A DNA stretch of 38,702 nucleotides, taken from NCBI GenBank assembly GCA_943332615.1, contig CALQQB010000043.1:1-38702 (forward strand), written 5' to 3'. This stretch comes from Phenylobacterium deserti. GTDB taxonomy: Bacteria; Pseudomonadota; Alphaproteobacteria; Caulobacterales; Caulobacteraceae. The translations under genes were made by a program, and so were the position numbers. Position 1 is the first letter of the stretch. Every line of letters begins with the position of its first letter. Shown here piece after piece: positions 16,577 to 24,569 of this stretch. Below the pieces are notes generated by a model that was not told the DNA's origin, did not search any database, and saw only the letters and a program-made list of their open reading frames with translations.

Positions 16577-16906
16577 TTACTGCGACGGCGCCGCGCCCTT
16601 CCGCCGGAACGGCGTGCGCTTGAGCTCCTTCTTTTCGCCCTTCGCCTTCGCCGCGATCTCTTTCAGCTTCACGGTCTGCATGGCCGACAGCGCCTGGCCG
16701 GGCGCGCCCTTCTCGGGATCGCCGAAGGCGCGGCCGTAGGTTTTCACCCGGTCGGCCACGCTGCCCAGGAATTCGCCCTCCCAGTCGGAGAGCGTGACGC
16801 CGGCCTTGTCGGCCATCCGCCGGGCGCGTTTCAGAGCATTCAGCGCGGCGCGCTTGGCCGCCGCCTTTTGCGCCTCGTAGGGCGAGAGGGGCGGCTTGCG
16901 GCTCAA
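16577..16906 (-). CDS. Small basic protein of unknown function
   Basis: A 109-residue Lys/Arg/Ala-rich protein. The best start is TTG at 16906, which overlaps the stop of the UPF0335 gene as TTGA, implying translational coupling. An N-terminal basic helix (KAAAKRAALNALKRARRMA) precedes a short acidic patch (LSDWEGEFLGSVADRV) and a Lys-rich C-terminal tail (KGEKKELKRTPFRRKG). The composition suggests nucleic-acid binding, but no family is recognised. The coupling indicates it is made together with the DUF2312 protein. Confidence 0.75.
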   Translation of the reverse strand: MSRKPPLSPYEAQKAAAKRAALNALKRARRMADKAGVTLSDWEGEFLGSVADRVKTYGRAFGDPEKGAPGQALSAMQTVKLKEIAAKAKGEKKELKRTPFRRKGAAPSQ

Positions 16907-17172
16907 ATCTCTCCGATCGCCGCGAGGTAGAGGTCGAGGATCGCTTCTTCCTCCTGGCGCTTGGCGCGGTCCTGCTTGCGGATGCGCACCACCTTGTTGA
17001 TGATCTTGACGTCAAAGCCGTTGCCCTTGGCCTCGGCCTTCACCTCCTTGATCTGCTCGGCGATCTCGCCCTTCTCCACCTCGAGGCGCTCGATGCGCTC
17101 GATGATGCTCTTGAGCTGGCCCTGCGCGGTGGCGTTCAGGACGTCGGGGTGGGCGGAAGCGTCGTCGGCCAT
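16903..17172 (-). CDS. UPF0335 / DUF2312 family protein
   Basis: An 89-residue protein matching a small family found widely in alphaproteobacteria. The start is taken at ATG 17172 (MADDASAH), as in relatives, rather than the TTG two codons earlier. Recognisable signatures are NATAQGQL, the long coiled helix IIERIERLEVEKGEIAEQI, AEAKGNGFD and DRAKRQEEEAILDLYL near the C-terminus. The function is not established; the family is annotated as a small, mostly helical protein. It leads a two-gene unit with the coupled basic protein downstream. Confidence 0.93.
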   Translation of the reverse strand: MADDASAHPDVLNATAQGQLKSIIERIERLEVEKGEIAEQIKEVKAEAKGNGFDVKIINKVVRIRKQDRAKRQEEEAILDLYLAAIGEI

Positions 17173-17276
17173 GGCCAAGCCTCTAGGCTAAGATCGAAGG
17201 GTCGGAAAGCGGCGGACCCTAGTGTCGGGGCGCGCGACTGTCACCGCCCGCCGGCCATTCATCCAGAGAAATTTGG

Positions 17277-17310
17277 GCAAAGAAAAACCCCCTGCCGGGG
17301 AAGCAGGAGG
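17277..17310 (-). terminator. Rho-independent terminator of the PEP-CTERM gene
   Basis: Read on the - strand, CCTCCTGC and GCAGGGGG pair around a C-rich loop and are followed by TTTTTCTTT. It starts 24 bases after the PEP-CTERM stop. This is the clearest intrinsic terminator in the window. Confidence 0.85.
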
Positions 17311-17334
17311 TTGAAGCGCTTGCCCAGGGAGAGA

Positions 17335-18531
17335 CTAGGCGTGCGTCAGAGAGGCTCGCCGCCGACGCAGGGTCGCGCCGACGGCGCCGAAGCCCAGGAT
17401 CATCATGGCCCAGGTCGCCGGTTCGGGAACCGCGCCGCCGCGCAAAGCGCCGGCGATCGCGTCAAATTCGAAGGCATTACCGGCGGAGAAGAACTCCACC
17501 TTGTTCACGCTGTAGCTGCCGAAATCATAGTTCACCCGGCGGCCGAAGGACTGGTCGCCGTCGGCGGGCGCGAGGTTGTTGAAGATCTGCGCTCCGTTGA
17601 GGGTCCAGCTGAAGCTGCCCGCCCCGGAGAACCTGATGGCGTTGTAGCTGTCGGGCGAGCCCATATAGAGGCTGAGCGACTTCAGGCCCTGGAGCGAGGT
17701 CAGGACCGCGTGGCCGCCGGTGAGGATGGTCTCGTAGTTGGTCGTGTCGCCGGGCGGCGGGGCGCTGACCCCGGGGGCGAGGCCCAGTGCGCCCGAGCGA
17801 ACAAAGGCGGCGCCGTCTTGCTGGAAGCTGAAGCCCGTCGCGATCGGGGTGTCGAAGTCCTCAATCATGAACTCGTCGGCGCCGATCGCCATACTGGCGC
17901 CGATGATGGCGATCGAGGGCGCCACGGGCGGCGGCGGCGGCAGGGTGTCCGTCAACTGGACATTGTCGATGAAGGCGGTCTCGTCGCCGCTGTTCACAAG
18001 GCCCTGGAAGGTCAGATCGTAGCTGAGGCCCGCCCTGAGGCCGCCCAGCGTGAGGGTATTGAGCGAGAAGGGATCGTCGCTGCCGGTGGAGAACAGCCCC
18101 CCGGCGGCCGCGCCGTTCAGCAGGATCTGGTAGCTCTGGTCGCCCATGCCCCAGGTCCGGCCGGCCTCGAGCCAGCTGAGATGGAGGGTGGACGCCGTGG
18201 CCATGAACGACTGGCTGAGAGTGGAGTTGTTCTGCAGGGCGACGAACTGCGCGCCGTCCATGCCGGATGGCGCGGAGCCGCCGTACCAGGCGTTGCCGCC
18301 CGAGCCGTTGACCAGGGCCGACCCCGAGAAGGTCCAGCCGCCCTGGGTCGCGCCGATCGGCGCGATGGTCCCATAGGACAGGCCCGGATAGGTGTAGTTG
18401 CCGGTCCCGATATTGGGCGCCTCGAAGCTGCCGTTGGTCAGCAGCTGGGCGGCGCCGGCGTGGCTGGATAGCGCCAGGCTGGCCAGGGCGGTGGCGGCGA
18501 GGAGGGTGCGTAGGGCGGCGCGCGATCGCAT
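17335..18531 (-). CDS. PEP-CTERM sorting domain protein with two exterior domains
   Basis: A 398-residue exported protein with a signal peptide at about 1-27 (ending SHAGA). The first exterior domain (about 28-190) begins LLTNGSFEAP and resembles carbohydrate-binding-like PEP-CTERM ectodomains. A proline linker (TLPPPPP) leads to a second domain (about 205-365) containing APPPGDTTNYETIL and YMGSPDSYNAI. The C-terminus is a sorting tag: PEPATWAMMILGFG, then a membrane helix and RRRR. The family is processed by an exosortase and linked to exopolysaccharide or surface display; no exosortase is in the window. A strong terminator follows. The second domain recalls other exosortase-dependent surface proteins (from memory, moderate confidence). 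Confidence 0.88.
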   Translation of the reverse strand: MRSRAALRTLLAATALASLALSSHAGAAQLLTNGSFEAPNIGTGNYTYPGLSYGTIAPIGATQGGWTFSGSALVNGSGGNAWYGGSAPSGMDGAQFVALQNNSTLSQSFMATASTLHLSWLEAGRTWGMGDQSYQILLNGAAAGGLFSTGSDDPFSLNTLTLGGLRAGLSYDLTFQGLVNSGDETAFIDNVQLTDTLPPPPPVAPSIAIIGASMAIGADEFMIEDFDTPIATGFSFQQDGAAFVRSGALGLAPGVSAPPPGDTTNYETILTGGHAVLTSLQGLKSLSLYMGSPDSYNAIRFSGAGSFSWTLNGAQIFNNLAPADGDQSFGRRVNYDFGSYSVNKVEFFSAGNAFEFDAIAGALRGGAVPEPATWAMMILGFGAVGATLRRRRASLTHA

Positions 18532-18708
18532 CGTCAGGGTTCGTCCAAAGCTATGGCGAACCCCCCAGGGGCGTTCGACCGTTCTGGTACACAGCGCAGT
18601 TGCGCCGACCCTCTCTTGCAGGGCGCGGACCAGAGCTAACCGGCGTTACGTTAAAATCCTGCTTGCGCAGGCCGGCTCGGCCGTGGCGCGACGTCGCAGG
18701 CGGCCCGC

Positions 18709-19317
18709 CTAGAGCAGCCCGTGGGCCACAAGAGCTGGGTGCAAGGCCGTCGGGTCGGTGAAGTGATGGGCGTGGAGACCGAAGGCGCGGGCGGCCTCGA
18801 CGTTGCCGGCGCTGTCGTCCACGAACAGGATGTCGGCGGGGGCCAGACCGAACCGTTCGCAGGTCAGACGATAGATCGCCGGGTCCGGTTTCATCACGCC
18901 CTCGACGCCCGAGGCGATGACCCCGGCAAGCCGTCCGAACGCCGGGCTCATGGCCAGCGTGGAGTCCAGGGTCTCGTGGCTGATGTTGGACAGACCGAAC
19001 TGCGGCACGCCCCGGGCGTGCAGCGCCTCAATGGCGGCTTCCGTCTCGGCGATGGGGCCGGAGAACATCTCGTCCCAACGCGCGCGCCAGGCCAGGATTG
19101 CGGCCTCGTGGTGCGGGTGGCGCCGGATGAGCTGGGCGCAATTTTCGGTAAAGCTGACGCCGCAGTCCGTCGGCGCGTGCCAGGCCAGCGTGCACACGTC
19201 AGCCAGGAACCGGTCGCATTCGACCGGGTCGGGGAAAATCTTGGAATAGAGGGTGCGCGGGTTCCACCGCACGATCACATTGCCGAAGTCCCAGACAACC
19301 GCCTTGGGGCTCGGCAT
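18709..19317 (-). CDS. HAD-superfamily hydrolase, YihX-like
   Basis: A 202-residue HAD-IA phosphatase. Motif I is WDFGNV with nucleophile Asp10; the second Asp of the usual DxD is Gly, as in the YihX group whose E. coli member dephosphorylates glucose-1-phosphate. Motif II is LSNIS, the motif III Lys is in MKPDP, and motif IV is FVDDS. The helical cap is at about 20-90. It starts 12 bases after the L36 stop on the same strand, so the two are probably co-transcribed. The substrate cannot be fixed from sequence. Confidence 0.88.
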   Translation of the reverse strand: MPSPKAVVWDFGNVIVRWNPRTLYSKIFPDPVECDRFLADVCTLAWHAPTDCGVSFTENCAQLIRRHPHHEAAILAWRARWDEMFSGPIAETEAAIEALHARGVPQFGLSNISHETLDSTLAMSPAFGRLAGVIASGVEGVMKPDPAIYRLTCERFGLAPADILFVDDSAGNVEAARAFGLHAHHFTDPTALHPALVAHGLL

Positions 19318-19329
19318 TGCGACGCGATC

Positions 19330-19455
19330 TTAGCCCTGTTTGGCCTTGAAGCGCGGATTGGTCTTGTTGATGACATAGACCACGCCCTTGCGGCGCACGA
19401 GCTTGCAGTCGCGGTGACGCGTCTTCAGCGACTTAAGCGAGCTTCTGACCTTCAT
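19330..19455 (-). CDS. rpmJ: 50S ribosomal protein L36
   Basis: A 41-residue protein beginning [17 protein letters not shown] and ending NPRFKAKQG. This is the L36 form typical of alphaproteobacteria, which lacks the full zinc-binding Cys/His set (one Cys only). It binds 23S rRNA in the large subunit. The start is ATG at 19455; a longer upstream frame exists but is not needed for the family. It heads a - strand unit with the HAD hydrolase. Confidence 0.95.
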   Translation of the reverse strand: MKVRSSLKSLKTRHRDCKLVRRKGVVYVINKTNPRFKAKQG

Positions 19456-19540
19456 GGACCTAATCTTCAATCGGGCCGCAGGCCGGCCGGGTGGCAACGA
19501 GAGCGGGCGCATATACGGGCCGGGTGTGCGCGAGTCAACC

Positions 19541-19598
19541 AAACGCCAAAAACCGGCAAACGCCAAAAACCGGCAAACGCCAAAAACCGGCAAACGCC
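19541..19598. repeat. 17-bp tandem repeat, 3.4 copies
   Basis: The unit AACGCCAAAAACCGGCA repeats perfectly at 19541, 19558 and 19575, followed by 7 further bases. It sits 46 bases before the lytic transglycosylase start, between that gene and rpmJ. A period of 17 would place copies at about 1.6 helical turns. The role is unknown; it may be an iterated binding site or a slipped-strand expansion. Confidence 0.9.
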
Positions 19599-19643
19599 GA
19601 TTTGCTTGGGTCCGGCGCCGACGCGCCCTAAAGTTGGCTCCCC

Positions 19644-20954
19644 ATGCGTTTGCGTTTCCTGCTCCTGTTCCTGGCCCTGGCCGGCTGTGCGACCTCCCGG
19701 ACGCCGCGGCCTGCCGCACCGGCTCCTGCCGTGAGCCCGGCCCCGGCGCCCGAACCACCACCGCCACAGCCACCGCCGACCTCGATCGCGCCGCCGACCG
19801 CCTCGGGCGACATGGTGTTCGATGCCTGGGCCGCTGAGTTCCAGATCCGGGCGCTGGCGGCCGGTATCGCGCCGGAGGTGCTCAGACGCGAGATGGCGGG
19901 CCTGTCGCCCAACCCCCGGGTGGCCAACCTCGACACGGTGCAGCCGGAGTTCTCCAAGCCGGTCAGCGACTATGTGAAGGGTGTCATCGGTCCGGACCGC
20001 GTCGTGGCCGGCCAGCGCCGGCGCGCAGAGATGGCGGATCTCGGCCCCATCGAGGACCGGTTCGGCGTGCCACGCGAGATTCTGCTGGCCGTCTGGGCGA
20101 TGGAGAGCGGTTTCGGCGCCCTCCAGGGCGACTTCGACGTGGTCCGCGCCTTCGCCACCCTGGCCGCCCAGGGCCGGCGCCGCGCCTTCGCCGAGAGTGA
20201 GCTGATCGCGACGCTCCGGATCATTCAGTCCGGCGAGCAACCCCGCGCGCGGCTGAAGGGCTCGTGGGCGGGCGCGATGGGCCAGACCCAGTTCATCCCG
20301 TCGATGTACCTCTCCACCGCTGTCGACATCGACGGCGACGGCCGGCGCGACATCTGGGAGTCCAGCGCCGACAGCCTGGGCTCGGCGGCGAACCTGCTGA
20401 TGCAGGCGGGCTGGGTGCGGGGACAGAGCTGGGCCCGGGAGGTGACCGCGCCACCGGGATTCGACTACGGCCTGACCGAGGGCCCGAAGGAAACGCCAAT
20501 CGGGTGGGCGGAGTTGGGCGTCGTGCGCGCGGACGGCCTGCCGTGGTCAGGCGCCGACTCCACGGGCCAGGCTCAACTGATCGCTCCCGCCGGGTCAGGA
20601 GGTCCGCTGTTCCTGCTGTTCCCCAATCACTTCGTCGTCCGCCAGTACAACAACAGCCTGGCCTATGCCCTGGGGGTCGGCCTGCTGGCGGACCGCTTCG
20701 GCGGGGCGGCGGGACTGGTGCGGCCCTGGCCGCAGGAGACGCCGATCGCCCTGGTTGACCGGATGACCGCACAGCGGGCCCTGATCGCCCTGGGTTTCGA
20801 CACCGGCGGCGCCGACGGGGTGGTGGGCCTGAAGACGCGGTCCGCGCTGCGGGCCTGGCAGAAGGCCCACGCGCTGGTTGCCGACGGCTACCTCTCGGTC
20901 GATATGGTGCGCCGGCTTCGTGCCGAGGCTGAGGGCGCATCGCCCACGAACTGA
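19644..20954 (+). CDS. Lytic murein transglycosylase, MltB-type lipoprotein
   Basis: A 436-residue lipoprotein that should cleave peptidoglycan glycan strands to 1,6-anhydro-muramyl ends. The lipobox is LAGC (Cys15), followed by a Pro/Ala linker. The transglycosylase domain (about 60-350) has catalytic Glu154 in WAMESGFG and the family phrases [11 protein letters not shown] and [12 protein letters not shown]-terminal peptidoglycan-binding domain (about 370-430) contains [14 protein letters not shown]. It is 15 bases from the downstream acid phosphatase gene, so they may be co-transcribed. Tandem repeats lie in its upstream region. Confidence 0.93.
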   Translation: MRLRFLLLFLALAGCATSRTPRPAAPAPAVSPAPAPEPPPPQPPPTSIAPPTASGDMVFDAWAAEFQIRALAAGIAPEVLRREMAGLSPNPRVANLDTVQPEFSKPVSDYVKGVIGPDRVVAGQRRRAEMADLGPIEDRFGVPREILLAVWAMESGFGALQGDFDVVRAFATLAAQGRRRAFAESELIATLRIIQSGEQPRARLKGSWAGAMGQTQFIPSMYLSTAVDIDGDGRRDIWESSADSLGSAANLLMQAGWVRGQSWAREVTAPPGFDYGLTEGPKETPIGWAELGVVRADGLPWSGADSTGQAQLIAPAGSGGPLFLLFPNHFVVRQYNNSLAYALGVGLLADRFGGAAGLVRPWPQETPIALVDRMTAQRALIALGFDTGGADGVVGLKTRSALRAWQKAHALVADGYLSVDMVRRLRAEAEGASPTN

Positions 20955-20969
20955 GCGAGGGATCGGATC

Positions 20970-21755
20970 ATGAAGCTTCGGGTGTGGCTGGCGGGCGCAG
21001 CGGCCGCGATGGCCCTGGGATCGGCGCCGGCGGAAGGCCAGCAGGCGGCCGTCACCGGCTACCTTGCCAGCGCGGAACTCCCCAATAGCCTGACCTTGCT
21101 ACCCCCGCCGCCAGCCAAGGGCTCGGCGGCGGAGAAGCGCGACAAGGAAGCCGCGAAGGCGGCGCTGGCGCTGCACGGCGGTCCGCGTTGGGATCTGGCG
21201 ACCGAGGATGCGGTGCTGGCCTTCCCGGCGGCGGCGGCAACCTTCTCCTGCGCGATCGGCGCGCCGGTGACCGAGGCCGGAACGCCCACCCTGGTTCGGC
21301 TGCTTCGGCGCAGTTTCAGCGACTTGGGCCGATCGCCCTATCCCACCAAGAACAAGTACCAGCGCCCGCGCCCCTTCACGGTCAACGGCAAGCCGCAGTG
21401 CACCCCGGCGATGGACGCGGCCCTGCGCAAGGACGGCTCCTATCCCTCTGGCCACGCCGCGATCGGCTGGGGCTGGGCGCTGATCTTGGCGGAAGTGGCG
21501 CCCGATCGGACCGACCCGATCCTGGCCCGCGGCCGCGCCTTCTCCGACAGCCGCCGCATCTGCAACGTCCACTGGCTGAGCGACGTGGAGGAGGGGCGCA
21601 TGGTGGGCTCCGCCGTCGTGGCGCGCCTGCACGACAGCGCCGCCTTCAAGGCCGACGTCGCCGCCGCCCGCAGCGAACTGGCCATTGTCCGCGCCCAGGG
21701 CCTGACCCCTGCCCGCGACTGCGCCCAGGAAGCCGCGCGGCTGGCCGCAGGTTAA
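20970..21755 (+). CDS. Class A non-specific acid phosphatase (PAP2 superfamily)
   Basis: A 261-residue exported phosphatase with a signal peptide (about 1-25, ending APAEGQ). The three PAP2 motifs are present: K-x6-RP (KNKYQRPRP), PSGH with His162, and SR-x5-H-x3-D with nucleophile His201 (RRICNVHWLSD). It should release phosphate from a range of monoesters in the periplasm. The ribosome site GAGCGAGGGA precedes the ATG. Its stop overlaps the stop of the convergent MFS gene by 4 bases. Confidence 0.92.
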   Translation: MKLRVWLAGAAAAMALGSAPAEGQQAAVTGYLASAELPNSLTLLPPPPAKGSAAEKRDKEAAKAALALHGGPRWDLATEDAVLAFPAAAATFSCAIGAPVTEAGTPTLVRLLRRSFSDLGRSPYPTKNKYQRPRPFTVNGKPQCTPAMDAALRKDGSYPSGHAAIGWGWALILAEVAPDRTDPILARGRAFSDSRRICNVHWLSDVEEGRMVGSAVVARLHDSAAFKADVAAARSELAIVRAQGLTPARDCAQEAARLAAG

Positions 21756-23071
21756 GCGGTCCCCGCCTCGTCCGTCTTCTCGATCGTGGCCTGGGTGACC
21801 TCGTCGCGGGTCGCGGGTTTCGGGTCGGCGTTCCTGAGCGCGGTGCTGCGGAAGGCATAGACCAGCAGTCCGGCCAGCAGCGTGACGTTGATCAGGAATG
21901 GCGCGGGGCCGAAGTGCTCGTAGAGCAGCACGAACCCCGGGGCGAGGATCACGTTCACGCCGTTCACCGCCGCGATCGCCCCGGCGGCGCGGGCCTGTTC
22001 CTTGATGCCCACGGCGATCGAAGACCCGGCGGTGAAGCCCGGCCGGGCGAAGCCGAAGCCCAGGCTGGAGATCGCATAGCCCACGACCACCCCGTAGTAG
22101 CCCCCTGACAGCGCCACGATCAGATTGCCCAGCGCGGCGACGCCAACCCCCCATCGCAGCAGCTGCCGGGGCGTCATCTCGAACATCCGGATCAGGCCCC
22201 ACTGCGCGAGCAGGCCGGCGACCGCGCCGAACATCATGGCGATGGCGATGAACGCCTGGGCCTCGGTCGGCGACCGGCCCAGCTTGTCGATGATCAGGAA
22301 CCCCAGGCTCTGCTGCTGGCCCGTCTGGCAGGTGGCGACGATAAAGCCATAGATCAGGAAGGGCGTCATGCGCGGGTCGCGCCACATCGGCCGTTCCTTG
22401 GGCGCGCCTGACGCCTCTGAAGAGCGCGGTGGCTGCGGCTCCGGCTTGCTCTCCGGCAGGAAGCGCCAGACCACGAACAGCATGGCGAGCGCGATGGCGG
22501 CGAAGCTGAACAGCGGCCCGGCCAGCCCCACCCCCGGGAATACGAACAGCGGCGCCAGGAACGGCCCGATTACCGTGCCCAGGCCGAAGGCGCCGGCGAG
22601 GCTGGCCATGGCCTGGGTTCGGCCCTCGATGGGTGTCCGCTCGGCGATATAGGCCTGGGTCGCCGGATTGCTGGCGGCGCCGAACAGGCCAAACAGCGCC
22701 CGCGCCAGCAGGAAGAGCGTGAAGATCACCATCGGGGCCGCCAGGTGGCGCAGGCCGGCACTGACCACCAGGCCGCACAGGGTCATCGAGATCAGGAAGC
22801 CTGAGAGCCCCACCATCATCAGCGGTTTGCGCCCGTAGCGGTCGGAGGAGCGCGCCCAGAACGGCGAGGAAAAGGCCCACAGCAGCGCCGACAGCGAGAA
22901 GATCGCCGAGACCATCGCGTCCGGGATCCCGATAGATCGACCGATCGCCGGCAGCACCGAGATCAGGCCGGTGTTGCCCATGGCCGTCGCCGCCGAGACG
23001 CCGAAGATGATGAGGAAGGCCTGCCTCGGAACACCGGTGGGCGCGGCCGCGGAGGCTGAACGACTCGGCAT
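21752..23071 (-). CDS. MFS transporter
   Basis: A major facilitator of about 439 residues from the chosen ATG at 23071. A GTG at 23146 would add 25 residues of non-membrane, Arg-rich sequence that looks non-native. Twelve membrane helices are apparent. The loop 2-3 signature is visible as PFWARSSDRYGRKPLM, and a TPIEGRTQAMA stretch with a Gly-rich helix matches motif C-type drug/H+ antiporters of the TetA/Bcr class. The substrate is unknown. Its stop overlaps that of the acid phosphatase gene. Confidence 0.88.
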   Translation of the reverse strand: MPSRSASAAAPTGVPRQAFLIIFGVSAATAMGNTGLISVLPAIGRSIGIPDAMVSAIFSLSALLWAFSSPFWARSSDRYGRKPLMMVGLSGFLISMTLCGLVVSAGLRHLAAPMVIFTLFLLARALFGLFGAASNPATQAYIAERTPIEGRTQAMASLAGAFGLGTVIGPFLAPLFVFPGVGLAGPLFSFAAIALAMLFVVWRFLPESKPEPQPPRSSEASGAPKERPMWRDPRMTPFLIYGFIVATCQTGQQQSLGFLIIDKLGRSPTEAQAFIAIAMMFGAVAGLLAQWGLIRMFEMTPRQLLRWGVGVAALGNLIVALSGGYYGVVVGYAISSLGFGFARPGFTAGSSIAVGIKEQARAAGAIAAVNGVNVILAPGFVLLYEHFGPAPFLINVTLLAGLLVYAFRSTALRNADPKPATRDEVTQATIEKTDEAGTA

Positions 23072-23197
23072 GGGGCTTGGCCATAGGCGGAATGTGCGGT
23101 CGCGGCAAATCGGCTTCGCGGCTCCCGTTCGGGGGCGACGACTCACGGGGCATTAAACATTAACGGCGATGTTCGGCGGCCGTCCCCGGGGGAGTCC

Positions 23198-24067
23198 ATG
23201 TTCCAGATTATTGGTATCGTCCTGTTGTTCGCCCTGGTGTTCGGCAGCTACATCATGACCGGCGGCAACATGGGCGTGATCATGCACGCCTTGCCGCATG
23301 AGATGATGGCGATCGGTGGCGCCGGCGTGGCCGCCTTCCTGATCGCCAACTCCATGGGCGTGATCAAGGGCGTCGGCGGCGGTCTCGGCAAGGTATTCGG
23401 CGGGCCCAAGTGGAAGGCTGCCGACTATCGCGACCTGCTCTCCCTGCTGTTCCTGCTGACCAAAACCATGAAATCCAAGGGCGTGATCGCCCTGGAAAGC
23501 CACATCGAGAATCCGTCCGAGAGCTCGATCTTCACGCGCTTCCCCAAGATCGGGAAGGACCATTTCGCCATCGACTTCATCTGCGACACCCTGCGGATGA
23601 TGACCATGAACCTGGAAGATCCTCACCAGGTCGAGGACGCGATGGAGAAGCAACTCGAGAAGCACCACCATGAGGCGCTGGGCCCAAGCCACGCCATCAC
23701 CAACCTCGCCGACGCCCTGCCGGCCCTGGGTATCGTGGCCGCGGTGCTGGGGGTCATCAAGACGATGGGCGCCATCACCGAACCGCCCGAAATCCTGGGC
23801 GAGATGATCGGCTCGGCCCTGGTCGGCACCTTCCTGGGCGTGTTCCTGGCCTATGGACTGGTCGGCCCTATGGGCACGCGCATGAAGGACGTGGTCGAAG
23901 AGGAAGGCGCTTTCTACCGCATCATCCAGGCTGTCCTGGTCGCCCACCTGCACGGTAACGCCGCCCAGATCTCCGTCGAGATCGGCCGTGGCAATGTGCC
24001 AACCGCCTCCCAGCCCAGCTTCCTGGAGCTCGAAGAGGCTCTGGCGAACATCCCGGCCGAAGGCTGA
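23198..24067 (+). CDS. motA: Flagellar motor stator protein MotA
   Basis: A 289-residue inner-membrane stator subunit. Four membrane helices are seen, with a large cytoplasmic loop between helices 2 and 3 (about 65-190) carrying conserved charged residues. The functional prolines fall in ALPALGIVAAVLGVI and LVGPMG. With MotB it forms the proton channel that drives flagellar rotation. No motB is adjacent, a split arrangement also known in Caulobacter. The ribosome site GGGGGAG precedes the ATG. This indicates a motile organism at some life stage. Confidence 0.96.
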   Translation: MFQIIGIVLLFALVFGSYIMTGGNMGVIMHALPHEMMAIGGAGVAAFLIANSMGVIKGVGGGLGKVFGGPKWKAADYRDLLSLLFLLTKTMKSKGVIALESHIENPSESSIFTRFPKIGKDHFAIDFICDTLRMMTMNLEDPHQVEDAMEKQLEKHHHEALGPSHAITNLADALPALGIVAAVLGVIKTMGAITEPPEILGEMIGSALVGTFLGVFLAYGLVGPMGTRMKDVVEEEGAFYRIIQAVLVAHLHGNAAQISVEIGRGNVPTASQPSFLELEEALANIPAEG

Positions 24068-24102
24068 GACCGCGCCGTCTGCATATCTTCTGCACGGCAA
24101 TG

Positions 24103-24120
24103 GATCACGAACTCGTGATC
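24103..24120. repeat. Perfect 18-bp palindrome after motA
   Basis: GATCACGA and TCGTGATC are perfect 8-bp arms with a 2-base centre, 36 bases after the motA stop and 127 bases before the lipoprotein start. The centre is too short for a relaxed RNA hairpin, and no U-run follows. A protein-binding operator is at least as likely as a terminator. Confidence 0.5.
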
Positions 24121-24247
24121 ACGGCGCTTGCCCATGGGGGATGCGCGGCGTAATCCTGTGCGACGTCGGGGAACGACCTGACCGATCCACGGGTCGGTGA
24201 GAGCGTACACCCGGCGATGCCAACGCCCCTCCAGAGGATAACCCCCC

Positions 24248-24499
24248 ATGACCAACACCCTGTTCCGCACGGCGCTCGTCGCCGCCGCCAGCGTCGCCGC
24301 CCTGAGCCTGGCCGCCTGCCAGAAGAAGGAAGTTGAAGCCCCGGCCGCGCCGGTGGCCGACTCCGCCGCTCCGGCTGACGCGACCGCCGCCGCGGCTTCC
24401 GCCGCCACCGACGCCGCGGCCGCCCCGGCCGCCGCCATGCCGGCCGCTCCGGAAGCCGCCCCCGCCGCCGCGCCCGCCGCGCCCGCCGAGAAGCACTAA
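24248..24499 (+). CDS. Small Ala/Pro-rich lipoprotein
   Basis: An 83-residue protein with a lipoprotein signal (hydrophobic region, then LAAC with Cys24). The mature part is almost wholly Ala, Pro, Glu and Asp. Such low-complexity lipoproteins are common in Caulobacterales; no enzymatic domain is possible at this size. The ribosome site GAGGA precedes the ATG. A strong terminator follows directly, so it is an independent unit. The function is unknown. Confidence 0.85.
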   Translation: MTNTLFRTALVAAASVAALSLAACQKKEVEAPAAPVADSAAPADATAAAASAATDAAAAPAAAMPAAPEAAPAAAPAAPAEKH

Positions 24500-24523
24500 G
24501 CACCAACCACCGCTTCGTGTACG

Positions 24524-24550
24524 GAAGGGCCGTCCCTCGGGGCGGCCCTT
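24524..24550 (+). terminator. Intrinsic terminator after the small lipoprotein gene
   Basis: AAGGGCC and GGCCCTT form the outer stem, with further pairs towards a short CTCG loop. CTTCGTTT follows. It is located 25 bases past the lipoprotein stop and just before mnmC. Confidence 0.75.
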
Positions 24551-24569
24551 CTTCGTTTCGGACCCGCTG

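Noticed and set aside
19541..19598. Tandem repeat as a CRISPR array
   Set aside because: The copies are directly joined with no spacers and no cas genes are present.
23072..23146. Longer MFS start at the GTG 23146
   Set aside because: The extra 25 residues are Arg/Pro-rich and precede a normal short N-terminus. The ATG at 23071 is more like the family.
21099..23153. 684-codon - strand frame across the MFS and acid phosphatase genes
   Set aside because: It overlaps the MFS gene in another frame and runs antisense through the phosphatase. Only the frame with twelve helices is coherent.
23153..23164. TTAA-N3-TTAAC upstream of motA as a CtrA site
   Set aside because: CtrA sites need a 7-base spacer between the TTAA halves. 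This has 3, so it does not fit.
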